Below are positions 1-10,327 of a stretch of 64,000 nt of DNA, piece by piece. The notes beneath the pieces are model-generated. The model was not told where the DNA came from and searched no databases. It was given only the letters and a program-made list of their open reading frames with translations. Source of the stretch: Roseovarius sp. THAF9 (GTDB lineage Bacteria > Pseudomonadota > Alphaproteobacteria > Rhodobacterales > Rhodobacteraceae); the NCBI RefSeq assembly GCF_009363715.1, contig NZ_CP045404.1:1-64000 (forward strand), in the 5' to 3' direction. Within the stretch, counting starts at the first letter, position 1, and each line of letters opens with the position of its first letter. The position numbers and the translations under genes are program-made.

Positions 1-60
1 GTGTGCCAATCATGGGGGGCGTGCTGGATGGAAACGATAAGACCGCGGAACGGGATAAAA

Positions 61-1440
61 ATGACAAGTGATCAATGGGGCCAAATCAAACAAGATCTGC
101 TGAAGACAATCGGCAAGAACAACTTCACCAACTGGATCGAGCCGCTGGAGCTGACGGCGATCAACGATGACGTGGTGACCTTCAAGGTTCCGACGACCTT
201 CCAGGGCAACTATGTGTCCCGCAATTTCGGCGAGCTGATCCTGTTCAAGGTAAACGGCTACGCCCCCTCGATCCGCCGGATCGATTTTCAGGTCGCGGCG
301 AATTCCTCCCAGAAGCCGCCAGCGACCGCAACCAACGCACCGCAAACAACGAACGCCACGGCCTCCGCGGCTCCGGCGCGCCGTTTGCCCGACGACGTGC
401 TGTCTTCCGCGCCGCTGGATGAGCGCTTTACCTTCGATCGTTTCGTCGTCGGCAAGCCCAACGAACTGGCGCACGCCGCGGCCAAGCGTGTGGCCGAGGG
501 TGGCCCGGTCACCTTTAACCCGCTTTTCCTGTATGGCGGCGTCGGCCTTGGTAAGACACACCTCATGCATGCCATCGCGTGGGAGCTTCAGGCCGCGCAG
601 CCAGAGCTGAACGTGCTCTACCTGTCCGCAGAGCAGTTCATGTACCGTTTTGTGCAGGCTTTGCGTGACCGCCGCATGATGGATTTCAAGGAGCTTTTCC
701 GCTCGGTCGACGTGCTGATGGTCGACGATGTCCAGTTCATCGCCGGCAAGGACAGTACGCAGGAAGAATTCTTTCACACGTTCAACGCGCTCGTGGATCA
801 GAACAAGCAGATCGTCATTTCTGCCGACCGCGCCCCGGGCGAGATCGAAAACCTCGAAGAGCGCATCAAGTCGCGCCTGCAATGCGGCCTGGTGGTGGAT
901 CTGCATCCCACCGACTACGAACTCCGCCTCGGCATCCTGCAATCCAAGGCGGATCGCTTTGCCGAACAATACCCCAGCCTTGAAATGGCCGATGGGGTGC
1001 TGGAATTCCTCGCGCATCGCATCTCGACCAACGTGCGTGTGCTCGAAGGCGCGCTGACCCGGCTTTACGCCTTTGCCTCGCTGGTCGGGCACCAGATCAC
1101 GATGGAACTGGCCCAGGATTGTCTTGCCGACATCCTGCGCGCGTCTGAACGCAAAGTCTCGATCGAAGAGATCCAACGCCACGTTTCCGAGCATTTCAAC
1201 ATCCGCCTCAGCGACATGATCGGACCCAAGCGCGTGCGCACCTTTGCCCGCCCCAGACAGATTGCGATGTTTCTCTGCAAGCAACTGACCTCTCGCTCCC
1301 TGCCCGAGATCGGCCGGCGCTTCGGCGGTCGGGATCATACCACGGTGATGCATGGCGTGCGCCGGATCGAAGAGCTCAGCGCGCAGGACGGACAGCTTGC
1401 CGAAGACCTCAAGATTCTGCGCCGCGCGCTCGAGGGCTGA
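61..1440 (+). CDS. dnaA: Chromosomal replication initiator protein DnaA
   Basis: AAA+ ATPase that binds DnaA boxes at oriC, melts the origin and helps load the helicase. The 459-residue protein has the N-terminal interaction domain, a Thr/Ala/Pro-rich linker (about 80-115), Walker A GGVGLGKTH at 159-167, Walker B VLMVDDVQF at 218-226, and the C-terminal DNA-binding signature GRDHTTVMHGVRRIEE. The frame is open back to base 1, but family members begin at MT-DQWGQIK, so the ATG at 61 is chosen; GGGAT lies just upstream. It heads dnaA-dnaN-recF-gyrB. No oriC can be seen because only 60 bases precede the gene. Confidence 0.97.
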   Translation: MTSDQWGQIKQDLLKTIGKNNFTNWIEPLELTAINDDVVTFKVPTTFQGNYVSRNFGELILFKVNGYAPSIRRIDFQVAANSSQKPPATATNAPQTTNATASAAPARRLPDDVLSSAPLDERFTFDRFVVGKPNELAHAAAKRVAEGGPVTFNPLFLYGGVGLGKTHLMHAIAWELQAAQPELNVLYLSAEQFMYRFVQALRDRRMMDFKELFRSVDVLMVDDVQFIAGKDSTQEEFFHTFNALVDQNKQIVISADRAPGEIENLEERIKSRLQCGLVVDLHPTDYELRLGILQSKADRFAEQYPSLEMADGVLEFLAHRISTNVRVLEGALTRLYAFASLVGHQITMELAQDCLADILRASERKVSIEEIQRHVSEHFNIRLSDMIGPKRVRTFARPRQIAMFLCKQLTSRSLPEIGRRFGGRDHTTVMHGVRRIEELSAQDGQLAEDLKILRRALEG

Positions 1441-1529
1441 CGGGCAATAAAAGGCTTGAGCATAAGGCGAAACTTGCTAACGTGCCGGTCCCGGTGCCCG
1501 TCAGAGGCACGCACGCAGGGAGCGAGGGC

Positions 1530-2648
1530 ATGAAACTCAGCATCGAACGCGGAACGCTGCTCAAAGCGGTCTCGCAGGCCCAGTCCGTCGTCGAACGGCG
1601 CAACACGATTCCGATCCTCGCCAACGTGCTGATCGAGGCCGAGGGCGACGCGGTGCATTTCCGCGCCACGGATCTGGATATCGAGGTCGTCGACAAGGCC
1701 CCGGCCCAGGTCGAGCGCGCGGGCGCCACGACCGTTTCCGCCGTGACCCTGCACGAGATCGTGCGCAAGCTGCCCGACGGGGCGCTGGTGACGCTGACCG
1801 ACGATGGTGCCTCAGGGCGCCTGACCGTCGAGGCGGGACGCTCGAACTTCTCTCTGGCGACCCTGCCCAAGGAAGATTTCCCGGTCATGGCGTCGTCGGA
1901 ATACTCCAGTAACTTCTCGGCCAAGGCGCCGGTGCTGCGCAGGCTCTTCGACAAGTCGAAATTCGCGATCTCGACGGAAGAAACGCGCTATTACCTCAAC
2001 GGTGTCTACATGCACGTCTCGGACGCCGAAGGCGGCAAGGTGCTGCGCTGCGTGGCGACCGACGGTCACCGGCTGGCCCGGGTCGACGCCGACCTGCCCG
2101 ACGGCGCCGAGGACATGCCGGGCGTGATTGTTCCGCGCAAGACCGTAGGCGAGCTGCGCAAACTTCTGGACGATGATGACATGGCCATCGCGGTGTCTGT
2201 CAGCGAAACCAAGGTGCGCTTTGCCACGCCCAATATCACGCTCACTTCCAAGGTGATCGACGGCACGTTCCCCGATTACACGCGCGTCATTCCGCAGGGC
2301 AACACCCGCAAGATGGAGGTCGACGCCAGCGAGTTCGCCCAGGCCGTCGACCGTGTCGCCACCGTCAGTTCCGAGCGCTCCCGCGCGGTGAAGCTGGCGC
2401 TGGACGAGGACCGCCTGATCCTGTCGGTGAATGCGCCCGACAGTGGTGCGGCCGAGGAAGAACTGGCCGTGGCCTATGGCGACGAGCGGCTGGAAATCGG
2501 CTTCAACGCCAAGTACCTGCTGGAAATCGCCAGCCAGGTCGATCGTGAAAACGCCGTCTTCATGTTCAATTCCTCGGGCGATCCCACGCTGATGCGCGAA
2601 GGCAATGACACCTCGGCGGTCTATGTCGTGATGCCGATGCGCGTGTGA
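1530..2648 (+). CDS. dnaN: DNA polymerase III subunit beta (sliding clamp)
   Basis: Ring-forming processivity clamp of the replicative polymerase. The 372 residues match the family's usual length and its three-fold repeat; the start MKLSIERGTLLKAVSQAQSV and the C-terminal end ...VYVVMPMRV are typical. The frame is open to 1482, but the extra 16 codons are Pro/Val-rich and unlike the family, so ATG 1530 is used, preceded by AGGGAGCGAGGG as ribosome-binding site. It lies 89 bases after dnaA and 85 bases before recF; two palindromes fill the latter gap. Confidence 0.97.
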   Translation: MKLSIERGTLLKAVSQAQSVVERRNTIPILANVLIEAEGDAVHFRATDLDIEVVDKAPAQVERAGATTVSAVTLHEIVRKLPDGALVTLTDDGASGRLTVEAGRSNFSLATLPKEDFPVMASSEYSSNFSAKAPVLRRLFDKSKFAISTEETRYYLNGVYMHVSDAEGGKVLRCVATDGHRLARVDADLPDGAEDMPGVIVPRKTVGELRKLLDDDDMAIAVSVSETKVRFATPNITLTSKVIDGTFPDYTRVIPQGNTRKMEVDASEFAQAVDRVATVSSERSRAVKLALDEDRLILSVNAPDSGAAEEELAVAYGDERLEIGFNAKYLLEIASQVDRENAVFMFNSSGDPTLMREGNDTSAVYVVMPMRV

Positions 2649-2654
2649 CGCGGG

Positions 2655-2677
2655 CCGGAATTTTTCAAAAATTCCGG
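2655..2677. repeat. AT-centred perfect palindrome in the dnaN-recF gap
   Basis: A 23-base inverted repeat with 11-bp arms (CCGGAATTTTT / AAAAATTCCGG) around a single central C, starting six bases after the dnaN stop. It could fold as a hairpin or be a dyad for a DNA-binding protein. No T-tract follows that would make it a standard terminator, and recF needs read-through unless it has its own promoter. Confidence 0.6.
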
Positions 2678-2679
2678 AT

Positions 2680-2699
2680 CGGAAAATTTGAATTTTCCG
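2680..2699. repeat. Second AT-rich palindrome in the dnaN-recF gap
   Basis: Inverted repeat with 9-bp arms (CGGAAAATT / AATTTTCCG) around TG, two bases after the first palindrome. A weaker third dyad (TTTCTT TC AAGAAA, about 2705-2718) follows. The three dyads together fill most of the 85-base gap. Confidence 0.55.
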
Positions 2700-2733
2700 T
2701 GCCGCTTTCTTTCAAGAAAACGTGGTGCTCTGA

Positions 2734-3837
2734 ATGACCGGTTTTTACCTGTCATCGCTCAGCCTGTCGCATTTCCGGTCGCACAAGGGCGTGCGGATCG
2801 AGGCGGACGCGCGCCCCGTCGCGCTCTACGGTCCGAATGGGGCGGGCAAGACCAATATTCTTGAAGCGGTCTCGCTCTTCTCACCCGGACGCGGTTTGCG
2901 CCGGGCCGCGGCGCAGGACATGGCACGGCGGCCGGACGCGATCGGCTGGAAGCTGACCGGCGTGTTGCGATCGATGCACCAAGTCCACGAGATCGAGACT
3001 TGGTCCGAAGAGGGCGGTGCGCGGCAATTGCGGATCGACGGCAAGGCGGCGTCGCAGGTGGCGCTGGGGCGCGTCGCACGGGTGCTGTGGCTGATCCCGT
3101 CCATGGACCGGTTGTGGATCGAGGGGGCCGAGGGACGGCGGCGGTTTCTGGACCGCATGACGCTGAGTTTCGTGCCCTCCCATGCCGAGTCGACGTTGGC
3201 CTACGAGAAGGCCATGCGCGAACGCAACCGCCTGCTGAAAGACCAGGTGCGGGACGGGCATTGGTACGTGGCGCTGGAGCGGCAGATGGCCGAGGCCGGG
3301 ACTGCGATCCACGCGAACCGCGTCGCCGCGCTGGACCAACTGGCCGTGGCGCAGGCGCAGGCCGAGACCGCGTTCCCGGTCGCGGAGCTGGAGCTGACCA
3401 TGACCGAAGGGGAGATGCCCGGCACCGAGTCCGATTTCCGCGATGCCCTGTCCGAAAGCCGTTTTCGCGATATCGCCGTCGGGCGAACGCTTGTCGGGCC
3501 GCACCGGGCGGACCTCTACGGCGTCTACGCGGCCAAGGCGGTTCCGGCTGCGGACTGCTCGACCGGCGAACAGAAGGCGCTGCTTGTGTCGCTGATCCTC
3601 GCGAACGGGCGGGCGCTGGCCCGCGACTTTGGCGCACCACCGATCCTGCTCTTGGACGAGGTCGCGGCGCACCTGGACGCGGAACGGCGCGCGGCACTTT
3701 ACAACGAGGTCTGTGCCTTGGGGGCGCAGGCGTGGATGACGGGAACGGGGCCAGAGCTGTTCTCTGAACTGGGTGAGCGTGCGCAGGTTTTCGAGGTGAC
3801 GGAGGACGATGCGGCCTCGGTCGTGACTGCGCGCTGA
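2734..3837 (+). CDS. recF: DNA replication and repair protein RecF
   Basis: SMC-like ATPase that loads RecA at single-stranded gaps in the RecFOR pathway. The 367 residues hold Walker A GPNGAGKT at 33-40, the ABC-type signature STGEQKALL, and Walker B ILLLDEVAAHLD near the C-terminus. Length and order are normal. ATG 2734 starts the conserved FYLSSLSLSHFRSH region; the ribosome-binding site is weak. The base composition looks as GC-rich as dnaA-dnaN, and gyrB downstream looks less so. Confidence 0.96.
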   Translation: MTGFYLSSLSLSHFRSHKGVRIEADARPVALYGPNGAGKTNILEAVSLFSPGRGLRRAAAQDMARRPDAIGWKLTGVLRSMHQVHEIETWSEEGGARQLRIDGKAASQVALGRVARVLWLIPSMDRLWIEGAEGRRRFLDRMTLSFVPSHAESTLAYEKAMRERNRLLKDQVRDGHWYVALERQMAEAGTAIHANRVAALDQLAVAQAQAETAFPVAELELTMTEGEMPGTESDFRDALSESRFRDIAVGRTLVGPHRADLYGVYAAKAVPAADCSTGEQKALLVSLILANGRALARDFGAPPILLLDEVAAHLDAERRAALYNEVCALGAQAWMTGTGPELFSELGERAQVFEVTEDDAASVVTAR

Positions 3838-3850
3838 AATCGGGAAAATG

Positions 3851-3894
3851 ACACCGACGCGATGCGACCCGAATACCGACGCGATACCGATATT
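3851..3894 (+). repeat. 11-bp tandem repeat (ATACCGACGCG type) upstream of gyrB
   Basis: Four consecutive 11-base units: ACACCGACGCG, a degenerate ATGCGACCCGA, ATACCGACGCG and a partial ATACCGATATT. The period matches about one helical turn. The array ends 40 bases before the predicted -35 of gyrB. The 17-mer TACCGACGCGATACCGA occurs again, in the same orientation relative to the gene, upstream of smpB (57106-57150). This suggests a shared binding site or a dispersed repeat, but nothing here shows which. Confidence 0.5.
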
Positions 3895-3904
3895 AAGATG
3901 CTGA

Positions 3905-6409
<2,505 letters not shown>

Positions 6410-6414
6410 CAGCG

Positions 6415-6465
6415 TGTAGGATCGCGCACAATCATGCTCGGTCCTACAGGTGGGGCTGATCAGCC
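6415..6465. terminator. Possible hairpins between convergent gyrB and the M16 peptidase gene
   Basis: The 66-base convergent gap holds TGTAGGA...TCCTACA (7-bp arms, 6415-6421 and 6442-6448, long loop) and the 12-base palindrome GGCTGATCAGCC (6454-6465). Neither has a T-tract, so termination is only a guess from position. Confidence 0.3.
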
Positions 6466-6475
6466 GTTCCATTGT

Positions 6476-7798
6476 TCAATTGATCGTGCCTGTCAGCCCT
6501 TCAGGTTGGCCTGTAACGACGAATGTCAGCTTCTCTGGATCAAGCCATTCGCGGGCGACGCGATTAATATCCTCCAGACTGACAGCATTGACCATGTCAT
6601 TGCGGTTGGCGATGTAATCGGTTCCTAACCCGTCCATCTGCATACCGACCGCGATGTTGGCGATTGTTGCATTGCCGTCAAAGCGAAGCGGGTAGGCGCC
6701 GGTAAGGTAAGTCTTGGCATCGTCCAATTCTTCTTGAGTAACACCATTCTCGCGAATGCGCTTCCATTCCGTGAAAATGACTTCGACCGCCTCGGCTACA
6801 CGATCATTGGCGGAAGCCACGCTGCCCATCCAAACCTGGGCATCGTCACGGTCCGCGAGATAGGAATACACCCCGTAGGTCAGGCCGCGTTTCTCGCGTA
6901 CCTCGGTCATTAGCCGGCTTTCGAAACCACCGCCGCCGAGGATGTGATTCAGCACGAACGCCGCAAAGAAATCCGGGTGCTCGCGCTCCAGGCCGGGCTG
7001 TGCGAAAAGCGCGACCGATTGCGGCGTGTCATAGCTCACAACCTTGATTCCGCCCGGCAGGTTGAGCGTTGCATCCTCGGGAAGGGGCGCCCCTTTTTCC
7101 GGAAGGTCCGAGAGAAGCGTATCAAGCAGAGAGGACAGTTCGTCGGGTGTGATGTCGCCGACGGCACTAACGTAGAGCCGATCACGCGCGATGGTATCCG
7201 CGTGCGCAGCGATAATATCTTCGCGGGTCAGCGCAGTGACGGATTCTACGGTGCCATTCTCATCGCTGCCATACGGGTGATCCCCATAGACCAGCGAGGC
7301 GAAGCTCGCGCTGGCGATTTCCTGCGGGTCTTTCGAGTCCGATCGAATGATGGAGACCACCTGTGCCCGGACCCGCTCGATCGCCTCATCGTCGAAGCGG
7401 GGATTGACGAGCGTGTCTTTCAGAAGCGCCACCGACTCGTCCCGATTTTCAGTCAGAAACCGGGCCGATACGCCTAGCGAGTCCGGACCGGCGTCATATG
7501 AAAATGACGCGGCCAGCGTGTCGGTTGCGCGCGAGAAGGCGCGTGCATCCAAGTCACCGGCGCCTTCTTCCAGAAGACCTGTCATCAAGTTGACCGCGCC
7601 GCGTTTGCCCGGTGCATCCAGAGACGTCCCGCCCCGAAAGCGCAGCTCAAGAGCGACGAACGGAATCGAGTGATCCTCGACCAGCCAGGCATCGACGCCA
7701 CCGGGCGTCGTGATCTCCTCAATTTCGACTTCGGCGCGGGCCGGAAGCGCCGCCAAAAGGATGACGGCGGAAAATATGAACGTGGCAAGACGGGTCAT
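6476..7798 (-). CDS. M16 family peptidase-like protein, non-catalytic partner
   Basis: Second member of a two-gene M16B set. The 440-residue protein starts with a signal peptide (MTRLATFIFSAVILLAALPARA). It keeps the M16 fold and the C-terminal substrate-binding region (GGGGFESRLMTEVREKRGLTYG), but the HxxEH zinc motif is missing at the expected place, which reads NLMTGLLEEGAGDLDARAF. Family knowledge: such pairs form heterodimers in which one chain carries zinc and the other supplies the R/Y pair. Its ATG overlaps the upstream peptidase stop as ATGA, so the two are translationally coupled. Probable site: periplasm. Confidence 0.9.
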   Translation of the reverse strand: MTRLATFIFSAVILLAALPARAEVEIEEITTPGGVDAWLVEDHSIPFVALELRFRGGTSLDAPGKRGAVNLMTGLLEEGAGDLDARAFSRATDTLAASFSYDAGPDSLGVSARFLTENRDESVALLKDTLVNPRFDDEAIERVRAQVVSIIRSDSKDPQEIASASFASLVYGDHPYGSDENGTVESVTALTREDIIAAHADTIARDRLYVSAVGDITPDELSSLLDTLLSDLPEKGAPLPEDATLNLPGGIKVVSYDTPQSVALFAQPGLEREHPDFFAAFVLNHILGGGGFESRLMTEVREKRGLTYGVYSYLADRDDAQVWMGSVASANDRVAEAVEVIFTEWKRIRENGVTQEELDDAKTYLTGAYPLRFDGNATIANIAVGMQMDGLGTDYIANRNDMVNAVSLEDINRVAREWLDPEKLTFVVTGQPEGLTGTIN

Positions 7799-9129
7799 TG
7801 GGTCACTTCCTTGGCAGAGATGTAGCCGGTGACGGAGTTGTTGTCTTGAGCGAAAAGCTCTCGTGCGGCGGTCATGATGTCCTCTTCAGTGACGGCCTGA
7901 AGAATATCGGGCCAAGCTTGGATATCTTCGACCGTCAGCCCTTGCGTCAGGCCTCTGCCATAGCGGTTGGCAATCGAGCTGACATCGTCACGCGCGTAGA
8001 TTTCCGAGGCGCGAATACGGGTCTTGATCCTCTCTAGGCGTTCGGCGTCCAAACCCTCCTCAAGGAAATCTTCAATCACCTCATCCATCGCGGTTTCTGC
8101 CTGTTCAAGCGTAAACCCCGGCGCTGGCACAACGGTCAGATTGAACGTCGTGTCGTCAAGCGAAGTGCCCCCGTAATAGGCCCCGGTATAAACGGCCGTG
8201 CGCGTATCGAACTGAAGCTTGTCGGTCAGGATCGACGTTGTTCCTTCGCCCAGAACGTCGGCCAGTATGGTCAGGGCCGCCGCAGTCTCCTGATCGCCGG
8301 AATCGCGTTCCGGTGCCAGATACGACCGTTGCAGATACGGCTGCGCCACACGGGAATCTTCATAGTACACTCGGCGCTCTGCCGTCTGACGCGGTTCCTG
8401 CGGCCGTTTACGTTCTGGCAAGTCCGGGTTGGCCGGAATAGGCTCGTAGTATTTTTCGGCGAGCGATCGCACCTCGTCAGGTGTGACATCGCCTGCCACG
8501 ACCAGGATAGCGTTGTTGGGAGCGTAGTAGGTTTCGTAGTAGTCCAACGCGTCGGCAAGCGACAGATCGACCATCTCGTGCTGCCAGCCGATGATCGGTA
8601 CACCGTAGCGGTGATTGAGATACTGCGCCGCCCACTGTTGCTCGCGGAAAAGGGCAGACGGGTTGTTCTCGATGCGCTGGTTGCGCTCTTCGATGATCAC
8701 GTCGCGCTCGGTCAGGATGTCTTCCTCGTCCAGCTTGAGGTTGACCATGCGATCACTCTCCATCTGCATCATCAACTCAAGACGATCGGCGGCGACACGC
8801 TGAAAATAGGCTGTGTAATCGTAACTGGTAAATGCATTGTCGGAGCCGCCATTGCGCGCGACGGTGGAAGAAAACTCGCCAGGCGCCATATTTTCAGTGC
8901 CTTTGAAGAGAAGGTGCTCAAGGAAATGTGCCACGCCTGAAACGCCGGCTTTTTCGTCGGCGGAGCCGGCTCGATACCACACCATATGAACAACGACTGG
9001 CGCGCGGTGATCCTCGATCACAATGACGTCCATGCCGTTCTTCAGTGTAAAGCTGGTCACCATGTCATCAGCCAAAGCTGAAGTCGCACAAGCTATTGAA
9101 AGGCACAGGCCGGCTAGCCAATTGCGCAT
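7795..9129 (-). CDS. M16 family zinc metallopeptidase, catalytic subunit (insulinase/pitrilysin type)
   Basis: Zinc peptidase of 444 residues with a signal peptide (cleavage probably after SALA, about residue 20). The inverted zinc motif HFLEH is at 68-72, and the distal acidic ligand lies in the ERDVIIEERNQR segment about 75 residues on. It is the first gene of the two-gene operon with the HxxEH-lacking partner. Substrates are not evident; paired bacterial M16B proteins usually cleave small peptides. About 100 bases separate it from the upstream DUF3035 gene on the same strand. Confidence 0.93.
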   Translation of the reverse strand: MRNWLAGLCLSIACATSALADDMVTSFTLKNGMDVIVIEDHRAPVVVHMVWYRAGSADEKAGVSGVAHFLEHLLFKGTENMAPGEFSSTVARNGGSDNAFTSYDYTAYFQRVAADRLELMMQMESDRMVNLKLDEEDILTERDVIIEERNQRIENNPSALFREQQWAAQYLNHRYGVPIIGWQHEMVDLSLADALDYYETYYAPNNAILVVAGDVTPDEVRSLAEKYYEPIPANPDLPERKRPQEPRQTAERRVYYEDSRVAQPYLQRSYLAPERDSGDQETAAALTILADVLGEGTTSILTDKLQFDTRTAVYTGAYYGGTSLDDTTFNLTVVPAPGFTLEQAETAMDEVIEDFLEEGLDAERLERIKTRIRASEIYARDDVSSIANRYGRGLTQGLTVEDIQAWPDILQAVTEEDIMTAARELFAQDNNSVTGYISAKEVTQ

Positions 9130-9227
9130 GAAAATCTCCCCGCGGTCAGCGATTACATTGGACAGTAAATACGCTGCGCACCGTGCTATTCAACCGTTCT
9201 GACCTTGTTGTGAGCACGCGATAGGGG

Positions 9228-9758
9228 TCAGCGGCGTCTACCCTCTGGCGGGTATGACGGTGTCGGAACACCAACCCGGCGTAGGCGGGTCGCCTCGGCT
9301 TTTGAGTCAAGCCATTGGCGCCTGTAGGCAAGATTGTAGTCGTCGTTCCTGCCAATGTTAAGGATATTGACCCGGCCACGCTTACGGCGGATTTCTACGT
9401 CCTCTCGGGCAAGGGTCTGACGGATGCCGGGTACCACGCCAAAGCGGTTGGCATAGTTGACCAGTCCGCCATCTCTTCGTCCGATCCCGGTATTGGCAAG
9501 GGCGCCGGGGTTGCCGCCGAGCGCGGCGACGCTGTCACCTTTTGGGGTCGGGTCGGTGATATTGGTGCCTCCCGGTGTGGGTGCCGGCAAGGCGCGGTAG
9601 CTTTCGGGGGCTTGAAGCGGCTTTCCAGGGACGATGTTGAACTCCTCGGGGCCATTGCCCGTGTTCTTGATCCGCGAAAGCGTGATATCCCTGTCGCGCC
9701 CACCGCAGGCGGAGACCGCCATTGCAAGGACCAAGATCAAAATCGCCCGAAGTTTCAT
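9228..9758 (-). CDS. DUF3035 domain lipoprotein
   Basis: A 176-residue protein with a lipoprotein signal: MKLRAILILVLAMAVSAC, lipobox with Cys at 18. The mature part is Pro/Gly/Thr-rich, then a basic segment (EDVEIRRKRGRVNILNIGRN) ending in ...PPEGRRR. This matches the alphaproteobacterial DUF3035 family, whose function is unknown. The frame is open 18 codons further upstream, but ATG 9758 sits behind GGCAGGAGTGGGCA and begins the signal peptide. It follows lspA, the lipoprotein signal peptidase, with about 50 bases between; the two may be cotranscribed, and LspA would process this protein. Confidence 0.85.
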   Translation of the reverse strand: MKLRAILILVLAMAVSACGGRDRDITLSRIKNTGNGPEEFNIVPGKPLQAPESYRALPAPTPGGTNITDPTPKGDSVAALGGNPGALANTGIGRRDGGLVNYANRFGVVPGIRQTLAREDVEIRRKRGRVNILNIGRNDDYNLAYRRQWLDSKAEATRLRRVGVPTPSYPPEGRRR

Positions 9759-9808
9759 TGCCCACTCCTGCCTCGTCCCGTCAGCCTTACCGCATTCGGC
9801 CGGAAACG

Positions 9809-10273
9809 TCACGCTGCCTTTTTGCTGTCGCTGCTAAAGATTACCATGCCGAAGGCGCCTATGAAAACCGCGATATCAGCCACGTTGAAAGAGGTCGGGT
9901 TGTTGAATCCACAGCACGACATATTCAGGAAATCCGCAACTGCGCCATAGATCAGACGGTCAATGACGTTGCCGAGGGCTCCGCCTACCAGAAGCCCCGC
10001 CGATATCTGCTGCCATCGGCCATGCGGATCTGTCCAGACCCACCACAGAACAGCGCCGACAATCACAAGCGCGACAACGATCCAGATCCATGGGTTGGCT
10101 CCGGCAAAGGCGCCAAAGTTGATCCCGGTATTCCACGCCATCTCAAGGTTTAGGTAAGGCGGGAAAACCTCGATCGACAGGACACGCTTGAGGTCGAGCA
10201 CCTGTACAACCCAGTATTTCGTGATCTGATCCAGCACGAAGATGACACTGGCCACCCAGACTACGGTGCGCAT
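9809..10273 (-). CDS. lspA: Lipoprotein signal peptidase (signal peptidase II)
   Basis: Inner-membrane aspartyl protease that removes signal peptides from diacylglyceryl-modified prolipoproteins. The 154 residues hold four hydrophobic segments and both catalytic Asp motifs, GNVIDR and FNVADIAVF. Length is normal for the family. ATG 10273 follows a GGAGAG-type site. It lies directly upstream of a lipoprotein gene and 54 bases downstream of purH on the same strand. Confidence 0.95.
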   Translation of the reverse strand: MRTVVWVASVIFVLDQITKYWVVQVLDLKRVLSIEVFPPYLNLEMAWNTGINFGAFAGANPWIWIVVALVIVGAVLWWVWTDPHGRWQQISAGLLVGGALGNVIDRLIYGAVADFLNMSCCGFNNPTSFNVADIAVFIGAFGMVIFSSDSKKAA

Positions 10274-10327
10274 ACTGCTCTCCTTATGGGTCAGGTTTTA
10301 CCCGCCGCCCGTTTTTCTGTCCGGCTC

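Noticed and set aside
10..1353. A 447-codon minus-strand frame opposite dnaA.
   Set aside because: Antisense shadow of a highly conserved gene; composition is Arg/His-rich with no recognisable domain.
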